Assembly (NCBI GenBank): GCA_905198155.1 | Contig: CAJKBQ010000039.1 | Coordinates: 1 to 21,259 of the forward strand | Direction: 5' to 3' | Source of the DNA: an uncultured Eubacteriales bacterium | GTDB lineage: Bacteria > Bacillota > Clostridia > Oscillospirales > Acutalibacteraceae | Length of the DNA: 21,259 nucleotides | Part shown: piece after piece, positions 14,605-21,259 of the stretch | Position numbering within the stretch: the first letter of the stretch is position 1 | Layout: each line of letters begins with the position of its first letter | Notes under the pieces: model-generated | Told to the model about the DNA's origin: nothing | What the model saw: the letters and a program-made list of their open reading frames with translations, nothing else | Database searches by the model: none | Program-made: the position numbers and the translations under genes

Positions 14605-14638
14605 AGCCCGGAACCATGCGGTTTCCGGGCTGTTTTTG
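14605..14638. terminator. bidirectional terminator, tRNA-Thr / hicAB
   Basis: AGCCCGGAACC pairs with GGTTTCCGGGCT (one bulged base). It is followed by GTTTTTG on the plus strand and by TTTTTGC on the minus strand. Confidence 0.85.
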
Positions 14639-14657
14639 TTTTCCGGGAACGCCGTTT

Positions 14658-15059
14658 TTACACCCCGGCAATCCCCAGTTCGGCTTTCAACCCGTTTTGC
14701 AGCACCGCCGAAAAATTGATTCCGGCTTTTTCGGCCCGGTCGCAAAGCCACGCCGGGACGGTGCAGTTTTTCTTCACGCACCGCATATCGTTTTGTTTGC
14801 GGTATTCAGCAAAATCCACGTCCACCAGCGTGACAATATCGGCCGCCTGTGCGGACTGCCGGACGCTTGACAGGGCGGACGGCTGCGGCAATGCTTTGCC
14901 GTCGTCCTCCATGTCAATCCCCATCAGGCCGATGGCGTCCCGCGCCATTTCAATGGCATCGGGCAGGTCGTTACCCTGGGTGTTGATGGTGAAATCAGGA
15001 ATATAAACCGTAAATCCGTCCGATTCGGGCGTGAGTAAAATCGGGTAAGCATTTTTCAT
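14658..15059 (-). CDS. hicB: HicB family antitoxin
   Basis: A 133-residue protein starting MKNAYPILLTPESDGFTVYI at ATG 15059, 8 nt after GGAGG; an ATG 15 bases further upstream lacks this spacing. The N-terminal half is the HicB fold (a partial RNase H-like domain: FTVYIPDF then DLPDAIEMARDAIGLM). The C-terminal part, from about residue 95 (CTVPAWLCDRAEKAGINFSA), looks like a ribbon-helix-helix or small helical DNA-binding domain. HicB neutralises the HicA mRNA interferase and usually represses the hic promoter. The toxin gene lies just upstream, 41 bp away, in the same transcript. Confidence 0.9.
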   Translation of the reverse strand: MKNAYPILLTPESDGFTVYIPDFTINTQGNDLPDAIEMARDAIGLMGIDMEDDGKALPQPSALSSVRQSAQAADIVTLVDVDFAEYRKQNDMRCVKKNCTVPAWLCDRAEKAGINFSAVLQNGLKAELGIAGV

Positions 15060-15100
15060 CGTGACAGCCTCCAATCAAATGATTTTATTGCAGCGCGGGC

Positions 15101-15280
15101 TTATTTCAGTCCGCGCCTTTTGATGATCGCTTTGGCGAGATTTTCTTTCAGTTCGTTGTGCCTTGGAATAGTTTCGCTCTCTTTTCCGTTGGTGTATATA
15201 TCATGCCCGCTGCCATTCCGTTTTAAGTACCAGCCGTTCTTTTCGAGTAATTTTATGAGGTGCGCGCGTTTCGTTGCCAT
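15101..15280 (-). CDS. hicA: HicA family mRNA interferase toxin
   Basis: A 59-residue protein from ATG 15280 to TAA at 15101-15103: MATKRAHLIKLLEKNGWYLK, then a Gly-Ser-Gly-His motif (SGH near residues 24-26), YTNGKESETIPRHNELKENL and a basic end (IIKRRGLK). GSHH/GSGH is the catalytic histidine site of HicA, a double-stranded-RNA-binding-fold ribonuclease that cleaves mRNA. The size is typical. GAGG and AAAGGGG lie just upstream. It is first in a two-gene operon with hicB, the usual order. Confidence 0.92.
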   Translation of the reverse strand: MATKRAHLIKLLEKNGWYLKRNGSGHDIYTNGKESETIPRHNELKENLAKAIIKRRGLK

Positions 15281-15302
15281 CAGCCCCTTTCCTCACACTC
15301 AT

Positions 15303-15331
15303 ATTATACGCCTTTTATGCGTATTCGTCAA
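15303..15331 (-). promoter_or_regulatory. hicAB promoter with operator dyad
   Basis: Read on the minus strand: TTGACG (15331-15326), 17 bp, TATAAT (15308-15303). A perfect inverted repeat, ATACGC (15306-15311) and GCGTAT (15319-15324), overlaps the -10 box and spacer. This is the expected place for HicB autorepression. Confidence 0.82.
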
Positions 15332-15389
15332 GCGATTTGGCGAGTTTTTTCAAAATAATTCGGCAACCCAATTGGACGAGCAAATGAGC

Positions 15390-15434
15390 AAAAAAGCATC
15401 CGCGGACGCATCTTCAAAGACCTGACGATGCGTC
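15390..15434 (-). terminator. terminator of the small membrane protein gene
   Basis: On the minus strand a GCGTC-CGCG-GATGC hairpin (15409-15396) is followed by TTTTTT (15395-15390). An alternative hairpin, GACGCATC with GATGCGTC (15405-15412 and 15427-15434), overlaps it. Both arms cannot form together. Confidence 0.6.
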
Positions 15435-15524
15435 AACGAATGCACTGTCTGCATTGCCTGCCCGGCGGCAGTAAGTATTGGATATCAGCATAGCAGACGG
15501 GAAGCGGGTTATCCAGGGGTATTT

Positions 15525-15785
15525 TCAATCTGCTTTGGTCTCCCGCATTTTCTTCACCCCGTACACGCCGACGTACACGGCGATTGCGAGCAGCGCGGCG
15601 CGCTTGACCCAGATCAGCCAGCTGTACGACAGCGCTTCGTCGGTCACGGCGTCGGCCGCTTTGTAGATGCCGAGCAGGATCAGGCACACGCCGATCACCC
15701 GGTAGATGCGGTCCTCGCGGCGCAGGAATACCAGCAGCAGCAGCGCGCTGGCAAAACAGATGGCCACCATAATCCATGGATTCAT
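15525..15785 (-). CDS. small membrane protein, function unknown
   Basis: An 86-residue protein starting MNPWIMVAICFASALLLL at ATG 15785, behind GGGGG. Three hydrophobic segments (about residues 4-21, 28-45 and 58-75) alternate with charged loops (RREDR; KKMRETKAD at the C-terminus). No cofactor or catalytic motif is visible. It has a strong promoter that resembles the hicAB promoter, including a dyad. Family not recognised. Confidence 0.72.
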   Translation of the reverse strand: MNPWIMVAICFASALLLLVFLRREDRIYRVIGVCLILLGIYKAADAVTDEALSYSWLIWVKRAALLAIAVYVGVYGVKKMRETKAD

Positions 15786-15821
15786 TGCGTTCAGTCCCCC
15801 ATTTGGTTCAGTTACGCCTTT

Positions 15822-15850
15822 ATTATACGCACTTTTTGCGCGCGCGTCAA
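15822..15850 (-). promoter_or_regulatory. promoter of the small membrane protein gene, hic-like dyad
   Basis: Read on the minus strand: TTGACG (15850-15845), 17 bp, TATAAT (15827-15822). The spacer contains CGCA-AAAAG-TGCG next to the -10 box, at the same offset as the dyad in the hicAB promoter. Confidence 0.75.
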
Positions 15851-15934
15851 TCTTTTTTCTTCGATTTTTCGGTTCAGAAAAATTTTCCCGTGGAAGCGCA
15901 CAAAAAAAGGGGCAGAATTTCGGCGAATTACCAA

Positions 15935-15962
15935 TTGATTTTTTCCCGATTTTATGTATAAT
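15935..15962 (+). promoter_or_regulatory. sigma-A promoter of the DUF805 gene
   Basis: TTGATT at 15935-15940, 16 bp, TATAAT at 15957-15962. It gives a leader of about 100 nt that contains a GGCGTG/CACGCC hairpin near 15989-16020. Confidence 0.75.
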
Positions 15963-16068
15963 AATAGATATAGGGTAATTGTAATCTTTTGGCGTGTCTT
16001 TCCCAACCAAAGGGCACGCCGCCGTCCGAATATCCACCGTTTGACATTTATTGAGGAGGGAATTTGTT

Positions 16069-16410
16069 ATGCAGCCTATGATCGCCGCGTACAAAGATAT
16101 GTTGAACCACTACGCGGATTTCTCCGGCAAAACCAACCGGCCGGGGTTCTGGTATGTGGTGCTGGACAACATCATCATCTCACTGGCGCTGGGCATCCTG
16201 ACCGCGATCCCGGTGATCGGGAAGCTGTTCGGCGTAATCGCCGCGCTGTACAGCCTGGCGATGCTGGTGCCGGGTATCGCAATCGGCGTCCGCCGTCTGC
16301 ACGACGTCGGGAAGTCCGGGTGGTACCTGCTGATGAGCCTGATTCCGGTTGTCGGCTGGATCTTTGTGCTCGTTGCGATGTGCAAGGAATCCGTTCCTGC
16401 CCAGGCATAA
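16069..16410 (+). CDS. DUF805 family membrane protein
   Basis: A 113-residue protein starting MQPMIAAYKDMLNHYADFSG at ATG 16069, 8 nt after AGGAGGG (16054-16060). It has the family hallmarks: FSGKTNRPGFWY near 18-29, a hydrophobic core of three to four membrane segments, and the signature GVRRLHDVGKSGWYLL near 73-88. DUF805 proteins are small inner-membrane proteins whose role is not firmly known. The 3' neighbour is convergent and separated by a terminator. Single-gene unit. Confidence 0.92.
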   Translation: MQPMIAAYKDMLNHYADFSGKTNRPGFWYVVLDNIIISLALGILTAIPVIGKLFGVIAALYSLAMLVPGIAIGVRRLHDVGKSGWYLLMSLIPVVGWIFVLVAMCKESVPAQA

Positions 16411-16423
16411 GAAAATGAAAAAG

Positions 16424-16457
16424 AACCGGGGTGCTAAGCCACACCCCGGTTTTTTTT
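16424..16457. terminator. bidirectional terminator after the DUF805 gene
   Basis: AACCGGGGTG (16424-16433) pairs perfectly with CACCCCGGTT (16442-16451), followed by a T run on the plus strand and by CTTTTTC on the minus strand. It lies between convergent genes. Confidence 0.92.
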
Positions 16458-16537
16458 GCGCCAGTCCAGCGGTACAATAAAAGAAAGCACCTCCCAACCA
16501 ACCCTGCCATACGAAAATATCTATTATCTATTATTTA

Positions 16538-18166
16538 TTATCTGATTTTATAGTAAACCTCGATAATATTATGCCGCACCCCCTCAAACCCAAAATCCGC
16601 ATAAACCGAATCCGCCACCGCAACGCGGGTAAACGGCACTTCTTCCCCGCCCACCAGCACGCGCGCCGGTTCTTCGCCCGCCGGGAGCAGGATATGCGCC
16701 TGCACGCACCGCGCCGGGCCGTACAGATCGTACCGCAGGCCCTCGGGTTTGCGGGTGAAGCGGACGTCCACAAACACCGCCGATTTTTCGTAGCCGGTGA
16801 TGTACCGCAGCTCGGTGTAGTCCGTCACGACGAAGCGCGGCTCGAACCGAATCTCGCGGTACTGGCAGTCGAGGTCTACCACCCCGGCCAAGCCTTCGTC
16901 CACGGCGTTCAGCAGCGCCGCAGCGCCCCATGCGGACGGGCCGCCGCCCAGCGGCAGTGAATCGCGCGGCGTGTACAGGAAGTAAATCGCGTGGTCGCGC
17001 GCCATATAGCCCATGAACCGCTGCAAAATGTCCCATCCGTAGGATTCGTACCCATTGCGGAACGCGGCCAGCGCCAGCTCGCCGGCGGTGAACGGCGAGA
17101 TGCCGCCGTTGACGTATTCGCCGGGCTTGTAGTCGCAGAATTCCGGGTACGGCGGGTCGATGGAGAAAAATTCGCTGAACGCGTCCGTCGTTTCGCGGCG
17201 GCGGCGGTATTCTTCGATGATCGCGCGCGACTGCGCCAGATCGGTCACGCCGCGGTTCATGTCGTATGTGTTGGACAGCGACAGCCGCTCCGGTTCCAGA
17301 TCATCGACCCCGCGGTGATTCAGGTGCAGCTGATGGATGAAAAACCGGCCGTTCCACAGGTAGCGGAACATATTTTCGCGCAGCTGCGCCGCCCGGGCGC
17401 GCCATGCGGCGGCTTTGTCCGGCTCGCCGTTGCGTTCGCGGATCCACGCCAGCTGCATCATCGCCTGGTACACGCCGGAATTGTCGCCGTGCATAATCGA
17501 CATCGGCTCGTTCGGGTGGATCCGCCGGTCGCCGTGCGATGCGGAATTCGCCGTGAAGTCCCAGGTGTCGATCGTGAACGGACGCTTGACCAGACCGTGC
17601 GCCGCGTCCCAGCGCTTGGGGTCGGACGTGATGTAGTCGATCCCTTTTTCCATGTGCGGCAGCTGCGCGATCAGCCAATTCCAGTCGCCCGTCACGCGGT
17701 AGCACTGCATTGCGCCTTCCACCACCAGGTACTCGATGTCCGCTTCCAGCTCCAGCCGCACCAGCGACAGATTGTCGTCCGCGTACAGCTCGTAGCAGTC
17801 CGGATCTACCATTTTCCAGTGGTGGTCGTCCATCTGCTTGATCAGCTCGTAAAACTGCCCGTCCGCGCGCTGCGTGTCGAGGATAAACTGCAGGAACGAC
17901 ACCATATCGTATTCCCAATGCTTGAACCCCTTCATTTCGTGGACATGGTCGCGGATCCAGTTTTTGCTGACCATCAGCACGCGGCCGTCGATGAAGCACA
18001 GCTTGCGGTCGTCATAAATCGCATTGTGCAGCTGATGCATAAACTCGCCCAGCCGGGTGTCCGTCGTCGTCAGGCAGCACGGAAGCACCATCTCTTCGTT
18101 GTTGTACGATCCGTTGCGCCGCCCGCCGATTTGCATCGCGGGGAGTTTATAATCGAATTCGATCAT
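16538..18166 (-). CDS. six-hairpin (alpha/alpha)6-type glycoside hydrolase, family unclear
   Basis: A 542-residue protein starting MIEFDYKLPAMQIGGRRNGS at ATG 18166, behind an AGGAAAG element. The pattern of paired helices and aromatic/acidic motifs is typical of (alpha/alpha)6 toroid glycosidases: HWEYDMVSFLQFIL near 83-96, VEGAMQCYRVTGDWNWLIAQ near 148-167, FTIDTWDF near 197-204, and NGGISPFTAGELALAAFRNG near 353-372. The last 100 residues look like a beta domain. Acidic residues in ADDNLSL, DTWDF and AGE are catalytic candidates, but I cannot place it in a CAZy family. No signal peptide, so cytoplasmic. It is divergent from the MerR-kinase fusion and shares its control region, so it likely belongs to the same sugar pathway. 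Confidence 0.72.
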   Translation of the reverse strand: MIEFDYKLPAMQIGGRRNGSYNNEEMVLPCCLTTTDTRLGEFMHQLHNAIYDDRKLCFIDGRVLMVSKNWIRDHVHEMKGFKHWEYDMVSFLQFILDTQRADGQFYELIKQMDDHHWKMVDPDCYELYADDNLSLVRLELEADIEYLVVEGAMQCYRVTGDWNWLIAQLPHMEKGIDYITSDPKRWDAAHGLVKRPFTIDTWDFTANSASHGDRRIHPNEPMSIMHGDNSGVYQAMMQLAWIRERNGEPDKAAAWRARAAQLRENMFRYLWNGRFFIHQLHLNHRGVDDLEPERLSLSNTYDMNRGVTDLAQSRAIIEEYRRRRETTDAFSEFFSIDPPYPEFCDYKPGEYVNGGISPFTAGELALAAFRNGYESYGWDILQRFMGYMARDHAIYFLYTPRDSLPLGGGPSAWGAAALLNAVDEGLAGVVDLDCQYREIRFEPRFVVTDYTELRYITGYEKSAVFVDVRFTRKPEGLRYDLYGPARCVQAHILLPAGEEPARVLVGGEEVPFTRVAVADSVYADFGFEGVRHNIIEVYYKIR

Positions 18167-18217
18167 TTCTCATCTTTCCTTTCCGCCCGCAGCGGTCGAT
18201 GCGCCGGGGACGGCTTT

Positions 18218-18246
18218 ATTATCGCACAAAACGTGGATTTTGGCAA
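18218..18246 (-). promoter_or_regulatory. promoter of the six-hairpin glycosidase gene
   Basis: Read on the minus strand: TTGCCA (18246-18241), 17 bp, GATAAT (18223-18218). The -35 box abuts the direct repeats at 18247-18281. Confidence 0.72.
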
Positions 18247-18288
18247 TGCGGTTCCTTTGCGGAAAATTGCGGTTCCTTTGCATCGGAA
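18247..18288. promoter_or_regulatory. 21-bp-spaced direct repeats, candidate operators
   Basis: TGCGGTTCCTTTGC occurs at 18247-18260 and again at 18268-18281, 21 bp apart (two helical turns). Each is followed by GGAA, so each forms a TTCC...GGAA dyad (18252-18264 and 18273-18288). They lie between the divergent promoters, touching the -35 box of the minus-strand one. Confidence 0.65.
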
Positions 18289-18316
18289 AAATTTTTGCAC
18301 AATTTTGATTTTTCGC

Positions 18317-18347
18317 TTGACATTCCCCCTGCCGGAACGATTATAAT
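18317..18347 (+). promoter_or_regulatory. MerR-type promoter with 19-bp spacer
   Basis: TTGACA at 18317-18322 and TATAAT at 18342-18347, separated by 19 bp rather than 17. MerR-family regulators are known to activate promoters with such long spacers by untwisting the DNA. Within the spacer, TTCC (18323-18326) and GGAA (18334-18337) form a dyad like those at 18252-18288. Confidence 0.8.
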
Positions 18348-18407
18348 GATAATACCGGGACAATCGTAACGGTAACGGAAATCCATATTCCGCAGGGAGG
18401 CGATCGG

Positions 18408-20096
18408 ATGAAAATCGGCGAAGCATCGCGGCAGTCCGGGCTGTCAAAAAAGAATATCCGCTTTTACGAAAGCAAGGGGCTGCTCCGGGTGCAGCGCACC
18501 GACAATGATTACCGCGACTACACGGCGCAGGACGTGCGCGATCTGCAGCAGATCCGGCTGCTGCGGTCGGCGGGGGTGTGTCTGTCGGACATTCGGCTGT
18601 GGCAGCACGGGATCATCGGGACGGCGGAGCTGATGCGCAAACGGATCCGCGAACTGGAAAGCACGCGCGTGCAAAACGCGCAGCAGCTGTCGATTTGCCA
18701 GGCACTTGCCGCGCAGCCGGACGGCGCGCTGCGGTTTCCCGATGCGCTGCCGGAAATCGACGAAACCGAACCGGCCGTGGATCGCACGCAGCCCGTCGTC
18801 ATCGGGATCGACCTAGGCACCACCACGCTCAGCGCGGTGGTGCTGGACGCGCACGGCGCCGTGCTGGAAAGCTATACCGTCGAAACGCACGCCGCCATTC
18901 CGGACGCACCGGGGATCCAGCGCACGGCGGAAATCTGCCAGCGCGCGGAAGCGGTCGCGGAGCTGCTGGTGCAGTCGTACCCCGCAGCGCAGGGGATCGG
19001 GCTGTGCGGGCAGATGCACGGGATCGTGTATGTGGACGCGGCGGGGAACGCGGTGTCCGACCTGTACACATGGCAGAACCCGCTGGGGATGCAGCACCGC
19101 GGCAGCGAAGCGTACGCCGAATGGGCATCGCGCGTCACGGGGACGCCGCTGTCCACCGGGTACGGGCTGGTGACGCACAGCGTGCTGGCGGACGCGGGCA
19201 CCGTTCCGGCCGGCGCGGTGCGGTTCTGCACGATTATGGATTACCTGGCGATGCGCCTGACCGGCGCCGCCGCACCGGTGATGCATCCGTCGAACGCGGC
19301 GTCGCTGGGGCTGTTCGACCCGGTGCGGAACGCGTTCCGGGCGGACGCGGCCGCGCGCATCGGCGTGCCGGCATCGTTCCTGCCGCAGGTCTGCGCGGCG
19401 GGCGGCGCGGTGGTCGGGACGTTCCGCGGGGTTCCGGTCTGCGCGGCCATCGGCGACCACCAAAGCAGCTTTTTGGGCGCGGTGCGCGACCCGGCGCGGT
19501 CGATGCTGGTCAACGTCGGCACCGGCAGTCAGCTGACCGTTCAGAGCACTTCGGCAGACGCCGCGCCGCCGTGCGAAGTGCGTCCGCTGGCGGACGGCGT
19601 GTACCTGCATTCGTACTCCGCGCTGTGCGGCGGCGCGGCATATGCGCTGCTGGAACGGTTTTTCCGCGCGGTCTGCGTGCAGTGCGGCGGCGCAGACCGC
19701 CCGATGTACGACGAAATGGCGCAAATGGCGGCGCAGGCGCACGGCACGCTGCCGGTTTGCACCGCGTTTTGCGGCACACGCGCTGACCCTGCACTGCGCG
19801 GCACCATATCCGGCATCGGGATGGACAATTTCACCCCGCAGGAGCTGACGCGCGGCGTGCTTGACGGGATCGCGGCGGAGCTGTATGCCCACGCCGATGC
19901 GCTCCGGCGCGCCAATCCGGCCGCAGACCGGCTGGTCGGCAGCGGCAACGCCATTCGCAAAAACCCTGTATTGCAGCAATGCATCGCCGACCGGTTCGGC
20001 ATGGCGCTGCAGATCTCGCCGTTCCCGGAGGAGGCGGCCGTCGGCGCGGCACGGTTTGCCGCCGGTCTGATCCGCCGCGCTTCTGACATATCGTAA
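18408..20096 (+). CDS. MerR DNA-binding domain fused to FGGY sugar kinase (sedoheptulokinase-like)
   Basis: A 562-residue protein from ATG 18408, 7 nt after AGGGAGG (18394-18400). Residues 1-70 are a MerR winged helix (MKIGEASRQSGLSKKNIRFY, YESKGLL, DYRDYTAQDV), and 71-100 the dimerisation helix. From residue 130 an FGGY kinase follows: VIGIDLGTTTLSAVVLDAHG (phosphate loop), GLCGQMHG at 198-205, GDHQSS at 349-354 (catalytic Asp350), NVGTGSQL at 369-376 and GSGNAIRKNPVLQQ at 511-524 (nucleotide site). GQMHG and GSGNxxRxNPxLQ resemble sedoheptulokinase and xylulokinase. All catalytic motifs look intact. It likely senses, and perhaps phosphorylates, the sugar released by neighbouring glycosidases, while controlling the divergent promoters. 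The GH32-like gene follows 12 bp after its stop, and that gene's ribosome site overlaps the stop. A single frame and start rule out two genes. Confidence 0.88.
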   Translation: MKIGEASRQSGLSKKNIRFYESKGLLRVQRTDNDYRDYTAQDVRDLQQIRLLRSAGVCLSDIRLWQHGIIGTAELMRKRIRELESTRVQNAQQLSICQALAAQPDGALRFPDALPEIDETEPAVDRTQPVVIGIDLGTTTLSAVVLDAHGAVLESYTVETHAAIPDAPGIQRTAEICQRAEAVAELLVQSYPAAQGIGLCGQMHGIVYVDAAGNAVSDLYTWQNPLGMQHRGSEAYAEWASRVTGTPLSTGYGLVTHSVLADAGTVPAGAVRFCTIMDYLAMRLTGAAAPVMHPSNAASLGLFDPVRNAFRADAAARIGVPASFLPQVCAAGGAVVGTFRGVPVCAAIGDHQSSFLGAVRDPARSMLVNVGTGSQLTVQSTSADAAPPCEVRPLADGVYLHSYSALCGGAAYALLERFFRAVCVQCGGADRPMYDEMAQMAAQAHGTLPVCTAFCGTRADPALRGTISGIGMDNFTPQELTRGVLDGIAAELYAHADALRRANPAADRLVGSGNAIRKNPVLQQCIADRFGMALQISPFPEEAAVGAARFAAGLIRRASDIS

Positions 20097-20108
20097 GGAG
20101 GATTTGAA

Positions 20109-21259
20109 ATGAACTGCACATCCTGGAAAATCGCATTTACCCTGCCGGACGTGTTGAACACCCCCGGCGTATCCGCGACATTTGACGGCAAAACCGTGCG
20201 TGTCGCGCTGTATTCGGACATTTACCCCGATCCGCTGATCCTGCAGTGCGCGGCGGCGGCGGGCGACCGCATTGCGCTGCATATGTATCCGTACCGGGCA
20301 GAGCTGTACCGCGGCGATGTGCTGACGGACGAAGAATGGCCGGTCGGCAGGATCGACGTGCCCGACGGCGCCGTCCCGCTGGCGGACGCCCCGCAGCCCG
20401 ACCCCGACCGCACGCCGTTTTGCGCGGAGGGGTGGCACCCGGCGCCGGACATTTTTGTCGGCGATTGCATGCCGTTCGTGGACGGCGACGATTTCCATGT
20501 GTTTTACCTGAAAGACCGGCACCATCACCGCAGCAAATGGCGGCTGGGCGCGCATCAATGGGCGCACATCGTGTCCCGCGATCTGGTACACTGGACGCAG
20601 CTGCCGATGGCGGTCGAAATCGACCGCGCGTGGGAAGGCTCCATCTGCACCGGGTCGGTGATCCGCGACGGCGGGCAGTATTCCGCGTGGTACGCCGTGC
20701 GCATGGCGCTCCAGTTTTCGCCTGCCCGCATCACCTGCTCCGTGTCCGACGACGGCGTGCATTTCCGCAAAACAAACGAGCGGATCACCCTGCCCGACTC
20801 GTTTGACGGACCTTCGGCACGCGACCCGTTTGTCTACCGCGGGGCAGACGGCACCATGCGGATGCTCGTTACCACATCGAACTTCACCCCCTCCGGCAGT
20901 GTCGGCTGCCTGGCGATGCTGCGCCGCACCGACAACGGCTGGGTGTGCGACCCGACGCCCATGCTGACCGCCGAGGATCAGCCGGAATGCAGCGATTTGG
21001 TTGCATTCGGCGGGCGGTATTACCTGATTTACAGCATCGCCGGCACGGCGCGCTACGGGTTCGGCTCGACGGAATCCGGCCCGTGGACGTTCCCGGACGG
21101 CGGGGTCATCCGGGCGGACGGACTGTCGCCGCTGAGGGTGCCCAAATCTGCCGTATGGCACGGGCGGCTGTTTTTCGTCGGATTCACCGCTTGCGGCGGC
21201 TACGGCGGCACCATGCATTTTTACGAAGCCTTCCCGCAGCCGGACGGCACGCTGCGGTT
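20109..21259 (+). CDS. GH32-like five-bladed beta-propeller glycosidase, 3' end outside window
   Basis: ATG 20109 lies 7 nt after AAGGAGG, which overlaps the TAA of the kinase fusion, so the two genes are translationally close and in one operon. At least 383 residues are present and the frame is open to the window end. After an N-terminal beta region (1-110), motifs suggest clan GH-J: FVGDCMPF near 116-123 (Asp119, in place of the usual WMNDPNG nucleophile), HHHRSKWRLGAHQWAHIVS near 138-156, SARDPFVY near 236-243 (the RDP transition-state Asp239) and PECSDLV near 292-298 (the EC acid/base Glu293). Such enzymes release fructose or related sugars from saccharides. No signal peptide. The variant nucleophile block makes the substrate uncertain. 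Confidence 0.8.
   Translation, partial: MNCTSWKIAFTLPDVLNTPGVSATFDGKTVRVALYSDIYPDPLILQCAAAAGDRIALHMYPYRAELYRGDVLTDEEWPVGRIDVPDGAVPLADAPQPDPDRTPFCAEGWHPAPDIFVGDCMPFVDGDDFHVFYLKDRHHHRSKWRLGAHQWAHIVSRDLVHWTQLPMAVEIDRAWEGSICTGSVIRDGGQYSAWYAVRMALQFSPARITCSVSDDGVHFRKTNERITLPDSFDGPSARDPFVYRGADGTMRMLVTTSNFTPSGSVGCLAMLRRTDNGWVCDPTPMLTAEDQPECSDLVAFGGRYYLIYSIAGTARYGFGSTESGPWTFPDGGVIRADGLSPLRVPKSAVWHGRLFFVGFTACGGYGGTMHFYEAFPQPDGTLR

Noticed and set aside
14522..15331. genomic island inserted at tRNA-Thr
   Set aside because: hicAB lies next to the tRNA, but I found no second copy of the tRNA 3' end and no integrase gene in the window.
18813..21218. 801-codon open frame on the minus strand
   Set aside because: It runs antisense to two well-supported genes with strong motifs and ribosome sites. 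Its translation is rich in Arg, His, Gln and Val, typical of a high-GC shadow frame.

Overview
The window is high-GC DNA (well over 60% G+C in the genes by eye) from what looks like an anaerobic Gram-positive bacterium of the class Clostridia, probably a gut-type Oscillospirales or Christensenellales relative. The evidence is near-consensus sigma-A promoters (TTGACA, 17 bp, TATAAT, often with an extended TGn), strong AGGAGG ribosome sites, many rho-independent terminators, MATE exporters, YhfC and DUF805 membrane proteins, and several intracellular glycosidases. The taxonomic call is inference. High GC produces long open frames on the opposite strand; I treat these as shadows.

Layout: 1-528 is non-coding, with 11-bp tandem repeats, a run of TTAGG-like pentamers, hairpins and a promoter. 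529-3459 is a GH106-like glycosidase. 3460-3973 holds a terminator, then a promoter and a long structured leader containing its own terminator ahead of a MATE exporter (3974-5401). 5451-7199 is an XRE DNA-binding domain fused to an alpha-galactosidase-like (clan GH-D) enzyme; its consensus promoter uses the MATE stop codon as part of the -35 box. 7200-8037 is a scar: a broken small membrane protein gene and a partial tandem duplication of the 3' end of yhfC. An intact yhfC-type gene (8038-8829) and a second MATE exporter (9043-10410) follow on the minus strand. 10635-13605 carries a coiled-coil/Ala-rich protein, a Fic enzyme and glycerol kinase on the plus strand. A lipoprotein (minus), a tRNA-Thr, a hicAB toxin-antitoxin pair and a small membrane protein (minus), and a DUF805 protein (plus) fill 13680-16410. 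16538 to the end is a carbohydrate locus: a six-hairpin glycosidase (minus) divergent from a MerR-sugar kinase fusion, followed by a GH32-like enzyme cut off by the window edge.

The most striking point is that two different genes, 11 kb apart, each join a DNA-binding domain to a carbohydrate enzyme: XRE with a GH-D glycosidase, and MerR with an FGGY kinase related to sedoheptulokinase. Both have regulatory DNA that fits self-control. The MerR fusion has a 19-bp promoter spacer, as MerR-activated promoters do, and repeated TTCC...GGAA dyads in the divergent promoter region. The window therefore suggests one-component sugar sensors in which a metabolic enzyme domain acts as the ligand sensor. 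None of the glycosidases that can be seen whole has a signal peptide, so they would act on sugars already imported; no sugar transporter is present in the window.
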